DNA from: Furcasterigmium furcatum
Taxonomy: Eukaryota > Ascomycota > Sordariomycetes > Glomerellales > Plectosphaerellaceae
DNA: 48,732 nt
Direction of reading: 5' to 3'
Assembly: GCA_001599815.1 (NCBI GenBank)
Contig: BCIA01000005.1
Coordinates: 214,562 to 263,293 of the forward strand
This document shows, piece by piece, positions 1 through 11,731 of the stretch. The notes under the pieces were generated by a model. It saw only the letters and a list, made by a program, of their open reading frames with translations. It was not told the DNA's origin and made no database searches. The translations under genes and the position numbers were made by a program. The first letter of the stretch is position 1; each line of letters begins with the position of its first letter.

Positions 1-60
1 TCTCCGTGAGGGCCTACATCCGGGCCGCCAAGCACCCATGCCAAAAAAAGCCTATATCAG

Positions 61-3000
61 CCGCCTCGTCTGCGGTCCTATGTTCCCTGTCCTCTTGCCG
101 ATAGCAACGTCGCGATGAAGGCCCGCGGACCTACCTTTTGGCTGGGGCTTAGTTCCTATGAGAACAACACCGACCTCGTGATCTCCGGTCGGCCGCGGCT
201 GGTGACAGCGCANGCCTCGCGACCGGACGTCCAGAGGCCAAGCCTCTTTGTGCTGGTTGGTGGCAGAGCCAAGACGGTCGCGCTTCACGAGCTGTTCGGC
301 GTGAGAAGAACGCAGCATCCGGGTTGNCTGCCCGGGTCGGCCGAGATCCATTTGCACCTGGCCGCNCAGAGCAGCTTCTACGAGAGGCCCTTACTNATAG
401 CCGAAGGGGGGCTCTNCGATGGCGANNACAGGACATTTCCCGCATCCTACCCGCAGGATGNGAGGAGGCGAACAGTTGTGAGCCCGACGCAGCTGGCTGC
501 AAAGAGCCGGGTTGCCGACGAGCTGTANAGCCGCCTGCTCCGNCCCTTCGGCGACGTCTTTTGCTTCTTCTGTGACGACCTCGGCGGCCTGGAAGGCGTT
601 GCGCGCCACCTNGTAGCGTGGCTGGACGGAGGCCCCTCGTCCCAGGCGCGGGCGAACATACAGCCGAGAATNATAATCGCGAGTTCTACGATCNCCCAGG
701 GTGCAGAAGGCGAGAGCAAGGCCAAGGGAGATCTNCTGGGAATCTTGGAGAGGGAAGCAGGGCAGTGCCCTGCGGACCTGGCTTCGCTGGTCGAAGTTGT
801 TGCCCTCTTCCCCCAAGCTCGCATGTCGGCTGCCGCNCGCCACAGGGCGCTGAAGGAGCGTTTAATGAGAAGCTCGGATGAGGTGCGCCGGAGTAGGATG
901 GATGCGCGCTCCCTGTTCTCGGCCACCCATTTCGCTGCCCTCCTAGACGTCGCCTGCGACCGCTTTGCGGCCGCTCCCGATGCCCCTTTCGACTTCATCA
1001 AGGGATCTAGATGCCATAGCCCAGTGCCCAGAGACCTAGAGAGCCACATTTCCAACTTTATAAGCCTCGTAGAGTCGCCGGCCGACCTGATTTCGTTTGC
1101 GGCGCCCGTTATTGGGTCGAGCCTTTTCCTAGACGCATATCCGCCCGACGCGCACCGTACGTACACGTAGGCCGAGAAGGCGAATAGGTGCTAGCGCTGA
1201 CCGTGCTAGGCTTTGATCCCGTTGACGTCTTTGACGGCCTCTACCGCGATGCGCTCGTCCGGGCGTGCGCGACTGGGGCGATGGGTTTTGAGGCAGATTC
1301 CAGCGAGCTGGGCAGCGGCTTCATCGGCCTAGTCAAGGCTCGCTTCGCAGAGTCTTTCAGCGAACTTGTTCACGAGAGCCTGCCGCCTTCGGAAACTCAC
1401 CTGCGCCTGCTAAAAGAATTCAAGTCCCGCTGGCTCCGCGTGCACAGCACCCGCGTCTGCCTGTCCTGCCTCGTACACGTCCCCCAGCACGGCCTGCCTT
1501 GCGGGCACGTCCATTGCGATGAATGCGTGCGTGACTACGGCCGTCCGTCCGACGACGACCCCTGGACCACCAGATACGGTCAATGCCACCTTTGCGACAC
1601 CTCACTACCCGAGGAGGCTGTTATCAGAAGGCACCCGCCCACGGCTGGCGTGGGCGTCTTCTGCCTGGATGGCGGCGGCGTGCGGGGGATCGTATCTCTG
1701 GAGATATTAAAGCGTATCCACGACTCTATCAACTTGCCCATCCCGCTGACCCGGTTTATTAAAGTATTCTTCGGGATTAGCTCCGGTTAGTATCCCTCCC
1801 CGCGCACGCGCCTAGACTGACACGTGCCAGGGGGCCTGATCGCGGCCGAGATCTGTCTTAACGGGTCACCGATAGACCAGGCAATCGAGAGGTTTGAGAA
1901 GCTGGCCAAACACGTATTCCAACGTCGCCGGGGCCTCAGGCTTCCCTTCTTCCCTTCGGTTCTAAGGCGGTCGCTCGCACGTCTCCTCGACTGCTTCGCC
2001 CCTTTCCCACAGCTCAGACGGCTCATCGACCTGCTGATATGGCTGTGTGCCGACGGACTATACTCGCCTGCCAACATAGAAGAGGCTCTCCGGCTGACAT
2101 ATGGTGCCAGAGGAATTCTAGACGTTTCTCACGCGAGCTCGACTGGTACCCGCGTGGGCTTGCCGGTGGCCACAATAGATAAGAAGCCGTTGGAGAGGAT
2201 CTTCACTAACTACAACGGCATCGGGGAGAGGCATAAAGACCAAGGTAACCCCTTTAGGTCGCGTGGGATTCCCGTAGCTGACATCTCTAGACTATATAAT
2301 CAGACCGAGGGAGGGATCAGGGAACGTGCCATTGTGGGAAGTGTAAGTCGCTCGAGCCGAGGGCCAGGGTCTGTTCTGTAACTAACGAGGGCTGCAGAGG
2401 GAGAGCGGCATCCGCCGCGCCTGGGTACGTAGACACTGCCCACAGACCTGGTATATCAGACCACCAAGACTAATCATTCACAGGTTTTTCCCCCCAAAGC
2501 ATATTCGCGGCGTCGGCTCGTTCCAGGACGCCGGGCCGCTCGTCGACCCGACGCTGTCCGCGCTCTGCGAGGTGGCGGCGCTCTTTCCTCACCTTGAAGA
2601 ACCCGACTACCTTGTCTCTATCGGCACCGGCGAGAGCCGGCCTAGCAACTCCGCAGCGACGGACGACATGCGCAACGTGTGGGAGAACGGGGCCGTCCCG
2701 AGGCTCGGCAGGCTCTTCTGGGAGAGGATGAGCGACAGAAAGGTGCGGCAGATGTTCCAGATGCAGCCGCGGTACCACCGCCTGACCGTGCATTTTGACG
2801 GCGACGAGCCGATGCTAGACAGTGCCCCGTGCATGTCGGAGATGGCGAGGAGAGCACAGGGCGACCCGTCGCTGTCAGGGCCGATAGCCTGCGTGCGCCG
2901 CTGTATGATCGCGTCCCTCTTCTACTTTGAGCTCGATGCACTTCCGGAGCGCTCCAGAGGGCGATACACTGGTAGTGGGGCAATTTTGTGCACTATACGG

Positions 3001-3339
3001 AGGAGCGAAGAGGGATTCCAGGAGCTGTTTGACCTGATGGCCAACAGCTCGGCGCAGATCGTGGTGGACGGCAGCCCGCTGTCCGCGGTCAACGACCCGA
3101 CGTGCTTCGACAAGGGGGGCAACTTCCGGAAACAGATCAAAGTGGACACCCACGGAAGTCTCGACATATGCATCAGAGAAGGGTCGTCAGAGCCGAGTCC
3201 CATCAGCAGGTCGCCACTCACCNTAGANCGNCTGGTGGCNCTCCAGGGNCTTNATGCGGTGTTTGGAAGGAGGGNTTNCCGNAAGAGAAAGAATNCTTGT
3301 CTGGAAAGCAGNAGTAANAAGCGCCGNAGGGCGCTGTGA
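61..3339 (+). CDS. RING-finger / patatin-like phospholipase, 5' partial
   Basis: Exons 61-1156, 1210-1785, 1831-2244, 2291-2342, 2398-2424 and 2484-3339; all five introns have GT..AG ends and matching phase, giving about 1006 visible residues. An in-frame stop at 7-9 and a TATCAG acceptor at 55-60 suggest an earlier exon lies off the window. A C3HC4-like RING lies near residues 449-495 (CLSC, CGH, CDEC, CHLC). The patatin domain follows: oxyanion-hole motif DGGGVRG near 520, nucleophile motif GISSG near 555 (completed across the 1786-1830 intron), and catalytic Asp in FQDAG near 736. Patatins hydrolyse acyl esters of phospholipids, and RINGs usually recruit ubiquitin E2 enzymes. The N-terminal 360 residues resemble, from memory, the leader of fungal RING-patatin proteins, but no intact P-loop is visible. 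Several N bases fall in exons 1 and 6. Family call firm; cellular role unknown. Confidence 0.85.
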
Positions 3340-3428
3340 GTCTGGGATNGAANAGTANTGCNGTTNATAGNTNAATNTCCATNTAATACTATACTATAGA
3401 ATTAAAAGCTATCGAATGTCCAAAGTAG

Positions 3429-4030
3429 TTACGCTTCCCCCGGTTCAAAGAGAGCAGCCTTGACCCGATCCCGTAAGCTCGGCTTTCCTTCCAACTTNTC
3501 TTCTAGATTGCTTCGCATGTGTCTCGCAACGTGCTGTTTCTTNGGCGGCGGCGGCGGCGGCGGCTGCGGCGGCGAAGANGGCACCNCGCGTTTCTGCATC
3601 ATGTGATGNAGGCTTGCTTCGATGTCTTCCATTCTCCNGTGCAAGTCGCCCTGGTCTCCCGCTGCTNCGGTACGGTCGACCTTCTGGGCTTGCCTACGTT
3701 GCTGGATCCTTGCCCGGAGCCTGTCATTCTCCACGCTTAGGGCCCTATTNGCCGCCAGTGTGCTCTGTAGCCTNTGCTGCGCAAGGCACAGGTCTTGCTT
3801 ATACTCCTCGCACTTGCAAGGCCGCCGGTCGTAGTCGCCAACTGCGTTGTAAACCTCAGCAACCATATGCGACATTTCGCACAGCTTCGAGCGGATGCCA
3901 TCTGCACTTGCTTCGCCCGTCTCATCGGGCCGTGCTGATACGCCCGCGACGTGGATCTGGACGGTCTAGAAGCGTTAGTGCGACTTCAACGGCNAGGTGT
4001 CAGTCTTACCTGGGACTNGTTCTNGCTCAT
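3429..4030 (-). CDS. Hypothetical coiled-coil protein
   Basis: Two exons on the minus strand: 4030-4010 (seven codons, ATGAGC start) and 3965-3429, joined by a 44-nt intron (GTAAGA donor, CACTAACG branch, TTCTAG acceptor). The product is about 185 residues. Residues about 60-110 form a leucine/arginine-rich coiled coil (LAQ.RLQSTLA, NRALSVENDRLRARIQQRRQ), followed by an acidic stretch and a run of prolines (PPQPPPPPP). The C-terminus is basic. It converges with the RING/patatin gene, leaving only 89 nt between the two stop codons. I recognise no family. The layout (coil then low-complexity tail) superficially resembles the coiled-coil genes near 33 and 39 kb, but I see no clear sequence identity. 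Several N bases leave single residues undefined. Confidence 0.6.
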
Positions 4031-4305
4031 CGTGAGGGCTGGCGGACGTGTACGGGTTTGGTCGCTGACAGCGCCGCCTTCAAGTATCGCTGGAGGTCAA
4101 GTGGGTGGCGTGTTGTTGCTGTTCTGCCAGGTCCCGTTCCAGGGACTTGCCTGTCGGTCGTTCTGCTCGCGGAGTTATAGGCGAGGCCACATTTTAGGCC
4201 TATGGCCTATAAAGACTTCGTCGCTGTTAAAACGTTTAACTCTGGCAGCTCGGACGGTCGAAGCGCTCTTTCCTTATGCCAGCAAGTCCGCAACGATCGC
4301 CAGCC

Positions 4306-5450
4306 ATGATCCTCCGGGCGATAGTCAACGCGACGATCCTCCTGCGTCTTTGCCTTGCCGCGCTCGACACAGGGACGTTTGCCCTCCTCCAGTTCAATGG
4401 CAACGAAATTGTCCGCGGGCGCATAGACCCCATTGTATCTCCCGGCCGCGCCTCCGAGCACGAGCACGGAGCATTGGGTGGCAGTATGTTCGCGGTCGAT
4501 GCTACTGGCGAGAGCATGGCTCGTTCGAGATGCACGAACGCCAAGGCNGCCGACGACAACAGCGCCTACTGGTTTCCGTGGCTCTACTTCCAGGATCCGG
4601 AAACGCGNATGTTTGAGCGAGTTGAAATCTTCTACGTCAACGTGTATTATCGGTAGGTGCCACGCCCGGCGGCTTTGATCCCATACTGACCATACCTAGT
4701 TTCGAACCGACGGACGACAAGATCACTGCTTTCCCCCGAGGCCTGCAAATCGTCAGCGGCAACGCCTCCACCCGAGCCCCGCCAGGGACCCATGGGAAGC
4801 TCAACTTGAATCCCGATGCCGGGGAGATCCAGCCAGTCCAGTGGACCTGCCCCCGATTGCACCAGATCTATGAGCCGCCTTCATGGCCTCCGTGGTCGGA
4901 CGGCAGCACGGCGGGAGAAGTAGACCCGAGCAACCTCGAGGCAGGCACCGGGTTTCCCGACGTTCATTGCGACGGTTCCAACTCTCCCCTAAGAGCGGAT
5001 ATCTATATGCCGTCCTGCTACGACCCTAGTAGACGACTCGATGAGTACCAGACAAACATGGCCTTCCCCCGCATCCAAGGCACAAAGCATAATTGCCCCG
5101 ATGGGTGGCTTCACGTGCCACACATGCTGGTAGAGGTCTACTGGAACACGGAGGTCTTCAGGGACCGGTGGCGTCAGGGCCAGGGGACTCAGCCGTTTGT
5201 CCTCTCCAACGGCGATGTTTCGGGCTACAGCTCCCACGCAGACTTCCTGGCCGCGTGGGACGAGGAGGTACTCCAGAACGTCATCGACAACTGTGATAAA
5301 GGATTTAAGGGCATTCATACTTGCCCGGGGGTCACTCCGAATACAGTTTACGACTGTAAGGCAGAGAACGATCCGCTTTGGGACGAGGCTCTCGCGGGGC
5401 CCCTCGATGCGTTGCCTGGCGACAGGCCACTTGAGGGATGGGGTTTATGA
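4306..5450 (+). CDS. Secreted DUF1996 domain protein
   Basis: Exons 4306-4652 and 4701-5450, with intron 4653-4699 (GTAGGT donor, ATACTGACC branch, CTAG acceptor). I start at the second in-frame ATG (4306) because it opens directly on a signal peptide (MILRAIVNATILLRLCLA); an upstream ATG at 4276 would add ten residues. DUF1996 hallmarks are present: RGRIDPIVSPGRASEHEHG with GGSMF, YWFPWLYFQDPET, AFPRGLQIVSGN, YMPSCYDP, MAFP, CPDGW, LSNGDVSGYSSHADFLAAWD and a run of paired cysteines. The length (about 365 residues) fits the catalytic-like core of the family. DUF1996 proteins are secreted or wall-associated in fungi, often with WSC domains; no WSC domain is seen here. Enzymatic activity is not established for the family. 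Confidence 0.85.
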
Positions 5451-5768
5451 GCCAGTCCTGCGGAGGGCGAGACTGCCAGTAAGCAGCTCGGTTCTAGTAA
5501 CCGGGATGTCCTAGACAGTGAGATAGCTACTGACCCTGCGTCGCCTTCGATATCAGCCGAGATGAAAGGTCTTAAGTGTCGACGACACACAAGCGGACTC
5601 GGTCCAAGGACGACGAGAGGAGGTGAGACGCGAGACCTTGATTTAGGCCCTGGAAGGACACAAGAGATTGACTGCCTGAGACCGGTTCTAGGCCCCTAGA
5701 CTAGACACATATATATAGAAGAAGCTATACCGTCCTTTATACGTATATGGTCTCACATTGAAGCCGGG

Positions 5769-6092
5769 ATGGCTCCTCTCGTCTTAGCCCACTGTGGCCT
5801 CGTTGGAGAGGCACCGCATCCGCCACCCGGCGTTTCGGCTAAGGTCCTCACTCCTGCTATAGCCGGAGCCCTCTTAGTAGGCGTGCTTATTGCCTATTTC
5901 GCGAGGCTTCGGGCAAAGAGAAAGCTGTTCTTCAAAGCACGCCAGAAAGACCCGTGCCTAACATGGGAGGGGTTTATCCGTAATCAAGGATTAACCCCAA
6001 GTCAGCGCTGGGACGAGTTCGAGGCGCAACGGAGTGAACTGATCCGCAAATCTCGGGAGGCAAACTCCCATGACAAGGTCAAGTCTCATTGA
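5769..6092 (+). CDS. Small single-pass membrane protein, hypothetical
   Basis: An uninterrupted ATG ORF of 107 residues. Residues about 27-45 form one hydrophobic helix (VLTPAIAGALLVGVLIAYF) followed immediately by a basic RLRAKRK flank, so a single-pass topology with cytoplasmic C-terminus is likely. The tail is hydrophilic and looks coding (GFIRNQGLTPSQRWDEFEAQ). The frame has a stop shortly upstream, so this is not a simple extension of the DUF1996 gene. No family is recognised. It could be a terminal exon of a larger gene. Confidence 0.4.
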   Translation: MAPLVLAHCGLVGEAPHPPPGVSAKVLTPAIAGALLVGVLIAYFARLRAKRKLFFKARQKDPCLTWEGFIRNQGLTPSQRWDEFEAQRSELIRKSREANSHDKVKSH

Positions 6093-6493
6093 GGGGTGGG
6101 CGGGTTCCCCGGGTACGTAGAGCAGTGAACGACGTCCGAATGCGAATGCTATTTTGGTCCGGAACTGGCCCGCGGCCGCCTAGAGCTGGTCTTCCGGGAC
6201 CCACAGGCTGTTGTGTCCGGGAAGCTGGCCCTGAGATGGGCGCTAGCACTAGCAGGTGACCGGCCCACCTGTCGGGTGTTGTTATAAATAACCACACTCC
6301 AAGTCCATTGAAGCCACAGTACAGGATTGTCAGCGTACGGAATCGTTGACTTTGGAGGCGAGAATAATAGATAAAATATGCTCTGCTCTCGGCGATCCCC
6401 TCGGTCCTGCGATGCGTACATCTAGGTCTTCCTGCCAATGCCGTAGACTCGTTCCTCAGCTCCGATCATCACCAGCTCCGCACACCTATCGAT

Positions 6494-7546
6494 ATGGCTT
6501 CCCTGCCCATGTCACCGACGCATAACACTTCCTCGTTTGCAGAATGGTCGAAGCCGCCGAAGCGAAATAGTGTTTTTTCCTTCCGGGCTATCTACCGTGT
6601 AAGAGGCCTTATCAGGTGGTATTTGCTGGGAGAGATTGAGGCCGACGAGATTGTCGCACCACGTTCTGGGAAGCGCAAACCACTCACGGCTCCGTCCAGC
6701 AACACCACCAGCCATGAGAACCAGCCAAGGCGTTGCTTGTCCTTCGGTGCCGCCGCACCGCTCACAGCAGACGGGTCTCCATTACAACCAACCCCCAAAC
6801 ACTGTGACCAGCCCACGCTATCAGTTGCGTCAACCCCTGCCCAACCACCCCAACCTCAATCTCCACTCGAAGGACACCTTCCGCCGGGGCCGCGCAAGAC
6901 AGCTCGACCACCCCCCCTGCCCCCGGCTCCAAAGCCGACGCACAGTTTCGCTCCCACTGAGGATGCCGAGTCTTTCTTCTGGCACTCAACACCTTTCAGC
7001 ATGAATATGCCCACCTATCGCCACGGGCGCATCCGAATCTGCAAGCCATATCATCTCAAGGACATCCGTGAGGGGACATCCTTTCAAGTCGCCACCCTCG
7101 GCGGGGCAGACGACTTTAGCTCTGATAGCCCATACTTCTCGCGCCACACCGACGATGAGCATGATGATATCTTGGCCTGGTTCGCTGACTTTGGCTTCGA
7201 GTCGGAGGGCAGGCTCGTGCGAACCAGGCATTCCGCCCCGGCAAGATCCAAGGTGCACTCGCACGTGCGGGCTATCAGCTCCGCCTCGTCGAGCGCTCTC
7301 CCCTCACACGAGTGGCTCCCGTCAGCGTCCTCCAGGAGCGGCCACCGCTGCCAGATCAAGATGTCAGAGGGCTGGAGAGCCCAAGACAGTGCGGGGAGCC
7401 CGCCGCAGAGCCCTATGGCGGACCTTAGGTTCTTGGGGGACGGCGCTGACGGGGACTTTGTCATGATGGGGTTCAACCTAGGGCATGATTGCAAGGGGTA
7501 CTTGGAATGGGCGTCGCAGCAGGGTAGCCAGACGCGATGGATGTAG
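6494..7546 (+). CDS. Hypothetical Pro/Ser-rich protein
   Basis: Single open exon of 350 residues from ATG (MASLPMSPTHN). Residues about 75-160 are proline-rich and probably disordered. Residues about 168-240 look folded (MNMPTYRHGRIRICKP, FQVATLGGADDFSSDSPYF, DILAWFADFGFESEGRLV). The C-terminus is Ser-rich, then ends FVMMGFNLGHDCKGYLEWA. No domain I can name. The pattern (disordered N-terminus, short conserved core about one beta sheet in size) is common in lineage-restricted Sordariomycete proteins. It converges with the glycoprotein gene, with about 120 nt between the two stop codons. Confidence 0.65.
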   Translation: MASLPMSPTHNTSSFAEWSKPPKRNSVFSFRAIYRVRGLIRWYLLGEIEADEIVAPRSGKRKPLTAPSSNTTSHENQPRRCLSFGAAAPLTADGSPLQPTPKHCDQPTLSVASTPAQPPQPQSPLEGHLPPGPRKTARPPPLPPAPKPTHSFAPTEDAESFFWHSTPFSMNMPTYRHGRIRICKPYHLKDIREGTSFQVATLGGADDFSSDSPYFSRHTDDEHDDILAWFADFGFESEGRLVRTRHSAPARSKVHSHVRAISSASSSALPSHEWLPSASSRSGHRCQIKMSEGWRAQDSAGSPPQSPMADLRFLGDGADGDFVMMGFNLGHDCKGYLEWASQQGSQTRWM

Positions 7547-7668
7547 GATAGTATTAATGCAGAAACTGCGCCGTCGCAGGCATTAAAAGGTTTAGCCACG
7601 GGTACACCAGGATATCTATTAACCTTCCTCCCACACGTATTTTCGGGCTGCTATGCATACACTCCGTC

Positions 7669-9456
7669 CTAGAACAACCGATGCATAAAGACACCTACGG
7701 CCAGCGGTGCGAGCATCCTAAGGTCTGGAATGCGAAGGCTGGACGATACGCCTATGGCGAAAGACGGCGTTGCGGCCGTCAGCCACTCGTCGGTGGCATC
7801 GCTCTGACTCGGCGCGGTGTTGTCCGAGGCCCCCGACTCGGACGACATGGACGAAGAAACGCCCACCGGCCTAGTAGGAGTCGGCTTGGAGGAGCCGGCC
7901 GTCGGGTTCGTACCCTGTTCGTCAGGCCCGAGTGACTCCGGGGGCCCTGTTGTCCGGCTGGACTGGGTGTCATCTCTCGGGCCTTCGGGTCTAGGCGTGG
8001 CTGGCTCCGTCCCAATGGGGGTCGGACCAGAACTGAGGGCAGACCCCGAGGCCTCATCCGAACCGACAGGCGTGGGGGGCTGGTCCACGCCAGCGGACGT
8101 CGGTGCTGGCGTCTCGCCCGGGCCGTTCCCGGGCTGATCGCGGCCGCTGGTGGGCTCCGGAGCGGGGCCCCTGCTGCTTAGCGAGGTCTCTTCCACGGCG
8201 GTTGGCGTCGGTGGCTCGGTGGATGTGGCTCCCCCCTCAGACGGCTGCGTCTCCGTCTCGACGAGAGGCTCTGACGTGGTGGCAGTCTCACCAGGGGCAT
8301 CTGTCGACGTCGAGTGTGTAGGGGCCGTGTCTTGGCGCTCGCAGTAGCCCAGGAACTGGGCAAACTTGTGGTCGACATACTGGCGGCGCACCGACGGGCC
8401 GTCCTCCGCGTTGGCGTCAATACAAGATACGCACAGTTTGTAGTCCTGCTGGAACTGAGAGTCGGCAACGCAGAGAGCAGGGGACTTGCCGACCGCTAGC
8501 GCTTCCTTGTAGCAGTTGTTGCAGTCGTCGAAGCACACCGCGGGAGCTGTTGGCGGGTCACTCTCGTCTTGCTGCTCGGCGCCCGGCAGGCCGTGCCAGA
8601 TGGGTGACAGCCGTTGACCACCTTGAGGCGACGGGGTTGGGAAGACCGAGAGCTCCGTTGCCGAAGCACAGCTGCCAGGAGTGAACTCTTCACCAACCCT
8701 GCGTTTGACAATGGTCTCGTACTCGAAGATCGAATAAGGGAGCCCAAAGGCGTTCGGGTTCAGGTTGAAGTATCCTTTGTCTGCCGGGAGGGATCCCGTC
8801 TCGCCCTCTGGCCACTGGACCCTTGAGAAGGGCGGAGAGAGGATGCAGTGCCTCGACTTGCAGACGTAGTCGTCGGCGGGAGAATCGGCCCAGAGGCTGC
8901 ACCCCCGAGGCTTCGGCCGGTCACACACGAAACCGGGGTCGCAGCCGAACGTCTTGTTGGAGATCGGGTCATAGGGAATCTCAGGCGGGTCGCAGGGCCC
9001 ATTAGTCGGCGCAGGACATGCTGTGTCGGAGGCGATGGTCGAGGACGCGACGGATGTATGGGCAGAATAATCTGTCGATGTGCTTAATCCCGCGCTGGAG
9101 CTGACCTGGTCGAGAGACGTCGGTTTGGACGCTTCAGACGTGTCCGCGGAGGTAATCCCTTCCGTGGCATAGACGGTAGAGGTCAGGACCAAGGTGACCT
9201 GCTCTGACACAGTCGTGACGACCTCCTTCGTTTCGGTGGTGATCCTGGTCTCTGTCACCGTCTTCGTCTCGTGAACGGTCTGGGTGGAGCTAAGAAGGGT
9301 CAGCAACAATCTCCAATAGAGGACGCGCAGCGAGACTCACCAGTCTGTTGGCTCGGGCACCGGCGGATAGGCCGTGACGACACAGCAGCTCGCGCAGCTT
9401 GGAGACGACTTGACAGAAGTCGCCAGCGCGGCGATAACCAGGGTGGACCACTTCAT
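7669..9456 (-). CDS. Secreted Ser/Thr-rich cell-surface glycoprotein
   Basis: Exons 9456-9341 and 9289-7669, with a 51-nt intron (GTGAGT donor, TTGCTGACC branch, TTCTTAG acceptor), giving 578 residues. Exon 1 encodes the signal peptide (MKWSTLVIAALATSVKS), and the splice completes a Cys codon. Order: signal peptide, CxxCC motif, Thr/Val-rich segment (residues about 40-130, likely O-glycosylated), Cys-rich core (about 130-365; CDPGFVCDRPKPRGC, CFDDCNNC, CVSC), then a 200-residue Ser/Thr/Pro/Gly-rich stalk and a short hydrophobic C-terminus (MLAPLAVGVFMHRLF). That tail could be a weak GPI signal. Such layouts are typical of wall or extracellular-matrix glycoproteins of plant- or insect-associated moulds. 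The specific family is not recognised. Confidence 0.8.
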
Positions 9457-9629
9457 TGCTAAGGTGACTCTGTATATGCAGACTCTGTATAAGTGCACTA
9501 GCAGAACCCGACGTGAGAAGGTCGATAACGGTACCAGGGTTTTGAACAGGCCCCGGGCATCCTGTGGTAGATATAGGGAAGCGAGCCATATCGCACCGGG
9601 GACCCGGACATTGCCAGCTCTCGGTGTTG

Positions 9630-9920
9630 CTCTCGCAAGACCCGGCGCCGCTACCTACAGCGGACGAAGTCCGTCGATACCAGGGTCAGTTGATCCGGGA
9701 AATGAGACGGAGCAGAGCAAACGCTGGGAGTTTGGAGGATTGGGTGTCACGGGATGGACGACATCACCCAAGAGGATGTCGCTGGCGGGGCAGGCCTGTC
9801 GCACGGGAAATGGCAGCAATCACCAACAACGGTTCGCCCGTTCGCCCGGCCCGCACTCGAGAGCCTGACCAAGCAAGTCGTAGGCTAGCAAGCGTAACCA
9901 GACTGCCGGTAAATTAGGTG
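9630..9920 (+). pseudogene. Eroded copy A of an unknown gene
   Basis: Protein-like sequence is spread over two frames: LPTADEVRRYQGQLIREMRR near 9650-9715, then a better frame (DDITQEDVAGGAGLSHGKWQ) from about 9755. The segment ends with ACTGCCGGTAAATTAG at 9901-9916, a block repeated almost exactly at 11243-11258 (copy B). There is no good ATG and the frame breaks, so I call it a gene remnant. The family is unknown. Confidence 0.4.
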
Positions 9921-10929
9921 CCCGCGCGACCCCGCCGATCTTTTCCTCTCCCACCGTACCTGTGGCTTCAAATGGACAGCATTGACAATCCGGGGCGATT
10001 ACAAACTAATCTCAGCCGTTACCATCACGCCGACGCATGATTATACCAGAGACAAGGAACGGGAAGAGCTTTTTCTTCTTTCGACGGAGCGCCAGAGCAT
10101 GTTATGCACGTCCTGATCTTGCTGTAGGGGCAGTAGGACGATCACTGCGGATACCGCGGATGATGGTTCATTACCCGGATCCACCTTGCCCATCAGTCCA
10201 CCTTGAGTCTCCGATCTCCTTCTTTGCGGCAAGCCGACAACGGTCGACAGGGGTTAAGCTCTATTCGCTTCTATTACGCTGTTAGTACTGGAAATGAGAA
10301 CTGACAAAGGTCAGGTCTGCTTGAAGGCATGGACGGACAGCGCTGCGGAAAAGGCCGTCGTCGTCGCAGCGGGTGCCCCGCCATGCGTCGTACGTTGCGC
10401 TCCTCCGGGCCCCACATCGGCATCGACCCGGGCATCCCCAGCTCTTTAGCGCCAACGGCCGCCATGTGACTGATGTCGAATGCAAGCTCGCGCCGGAACA
10501 CGTTTCCGTGCAACCCTTCCAGATGTGCCGATGCCGAAGGTTGGGCGAAGTCCCTGATAGCTAAACGCGCACCCCTGTGGATATGGAGAAATTGCAGACA
10601 CCCATCCTCGGTGCTCCACGAGTGCGGAATTCTCACCATCTACGTACTGTCTCTTGCTGGGTGGCCCTCCTGTGCTAGAGGGTTAGTGTCCGCTGCCCGG
10701 GTCTCTCCGCCTGCGATCGTCCCGCTTGGCTTATATCCACGGAGTACGGAGCCTTGAGGATCCACCGGACTTCCCTACCCACCTGCTAGATCGGGCGGCT
10801 GCCAAGCAACAGCGGGCTCGGCCAAGTGGTCAATGCGATCCGTCTTGGTCATCTACCTAGAACGTCAGGCGGCACCGGTGCTGCTCTTTCGACTCGCCAC
10901 CTTACAGCCTTGGTCTCCCAAGCCTCGGG

Positions 10930-11260
10930 CGGTTACCAAGTCCGCTTCGCAACCCGCGCAGCGCGACCGGCACTCAGATCCGTTCGTCTCGGAGATAAGA
11001 CAGGAGTGTCGAGAGGAAACGCCGTAGTTCGGAGGTTCGGGTGTCACCTGCAGACGCCGTCATCTCGTCTACCCACTCACACCAAAATGTGTACGAGCTA
11101 CTGACCCGCATTGCCCGAATCCGCGGCCAGAGCGCTCTGCGGCTGTTGGGCGCGGGAATGTTGGCAATCAGGGGTTCTCCCGCTTTGAGGAGAAAGAGTT
11201 GCCGGATCAGGTAAGCATATGAGCTAGCTAACTAGCGTACCAGACTGCCGGTAAATTAAG
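10930..11260 (+). pseudogene. Eroded copy B of the same unknown gene
   Basis: Aligns by eye with copy A at several places: GGAGATAAGACAGGAGTG with GGAAATGAGACGGAGCAG, TTCGGAGGTTCGGGTGTCAC with TTTGGAGGATTGGGTGTCAC, and CGGGAATGTTGGCAATCA with CGGGAAATGGCAGCAATCA. A likely intact intron is still visible (11211-11242: GTAAGC donor, AGCTAACTAG branch, TACCAG acceptor) before a terminal exon TAGKL-stop. Coding potential upstream is broken. Confidence 0.4.
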
Positions 11261-11731
11261 CCAGGACCGATTCGGCCAGCCCTTCAAGCCCCCCGCAGGC
11301 GTTCGCATCTCAACCGAAGATCTTGCCGATCTTATCCTATCTAGAAAGGTACTCCCGTCTGGCGCCTCGGCGTCCACGCACATCAGGCACAACACCTGGA
11401 CGGCAGACCAACCCCATGGGCATCGGAGTCCGAAGAAAGTACTAACTGCTCTCAGCCATCACCATCATGCCATTCTCATCCTGCGACGCCCAATTAATCC
11501 CTCATCCTCGGCTCGGTTATGCNGCTAGCTACGCCAGCAGCGTCCCTTTCGCCGTCCCGCGATCGGCGCCGGTGAAATTGGTCCTCTGCTGCANACTAAN
11601 TGCGCCGGCGGTGCCTGGGGCATAGAGTGTAGAGCGTCGATGAGTGCCNCCGCTTGCCTTTTCCTTTGGGCTGGGCCTCCCTTTCGGATCACCACTCACG
11701 CCACCCAGCCCATACCTGATCCTCGCTGGCC

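Noticed and set aside
10274..10639. 121-codon minus-strand ORF
   Set aside because: Somewhat protein-like (GAKELGMPGSMPMWGPEERN) but no domain, no splice partner and a competing plus frame; too weak to annotate.
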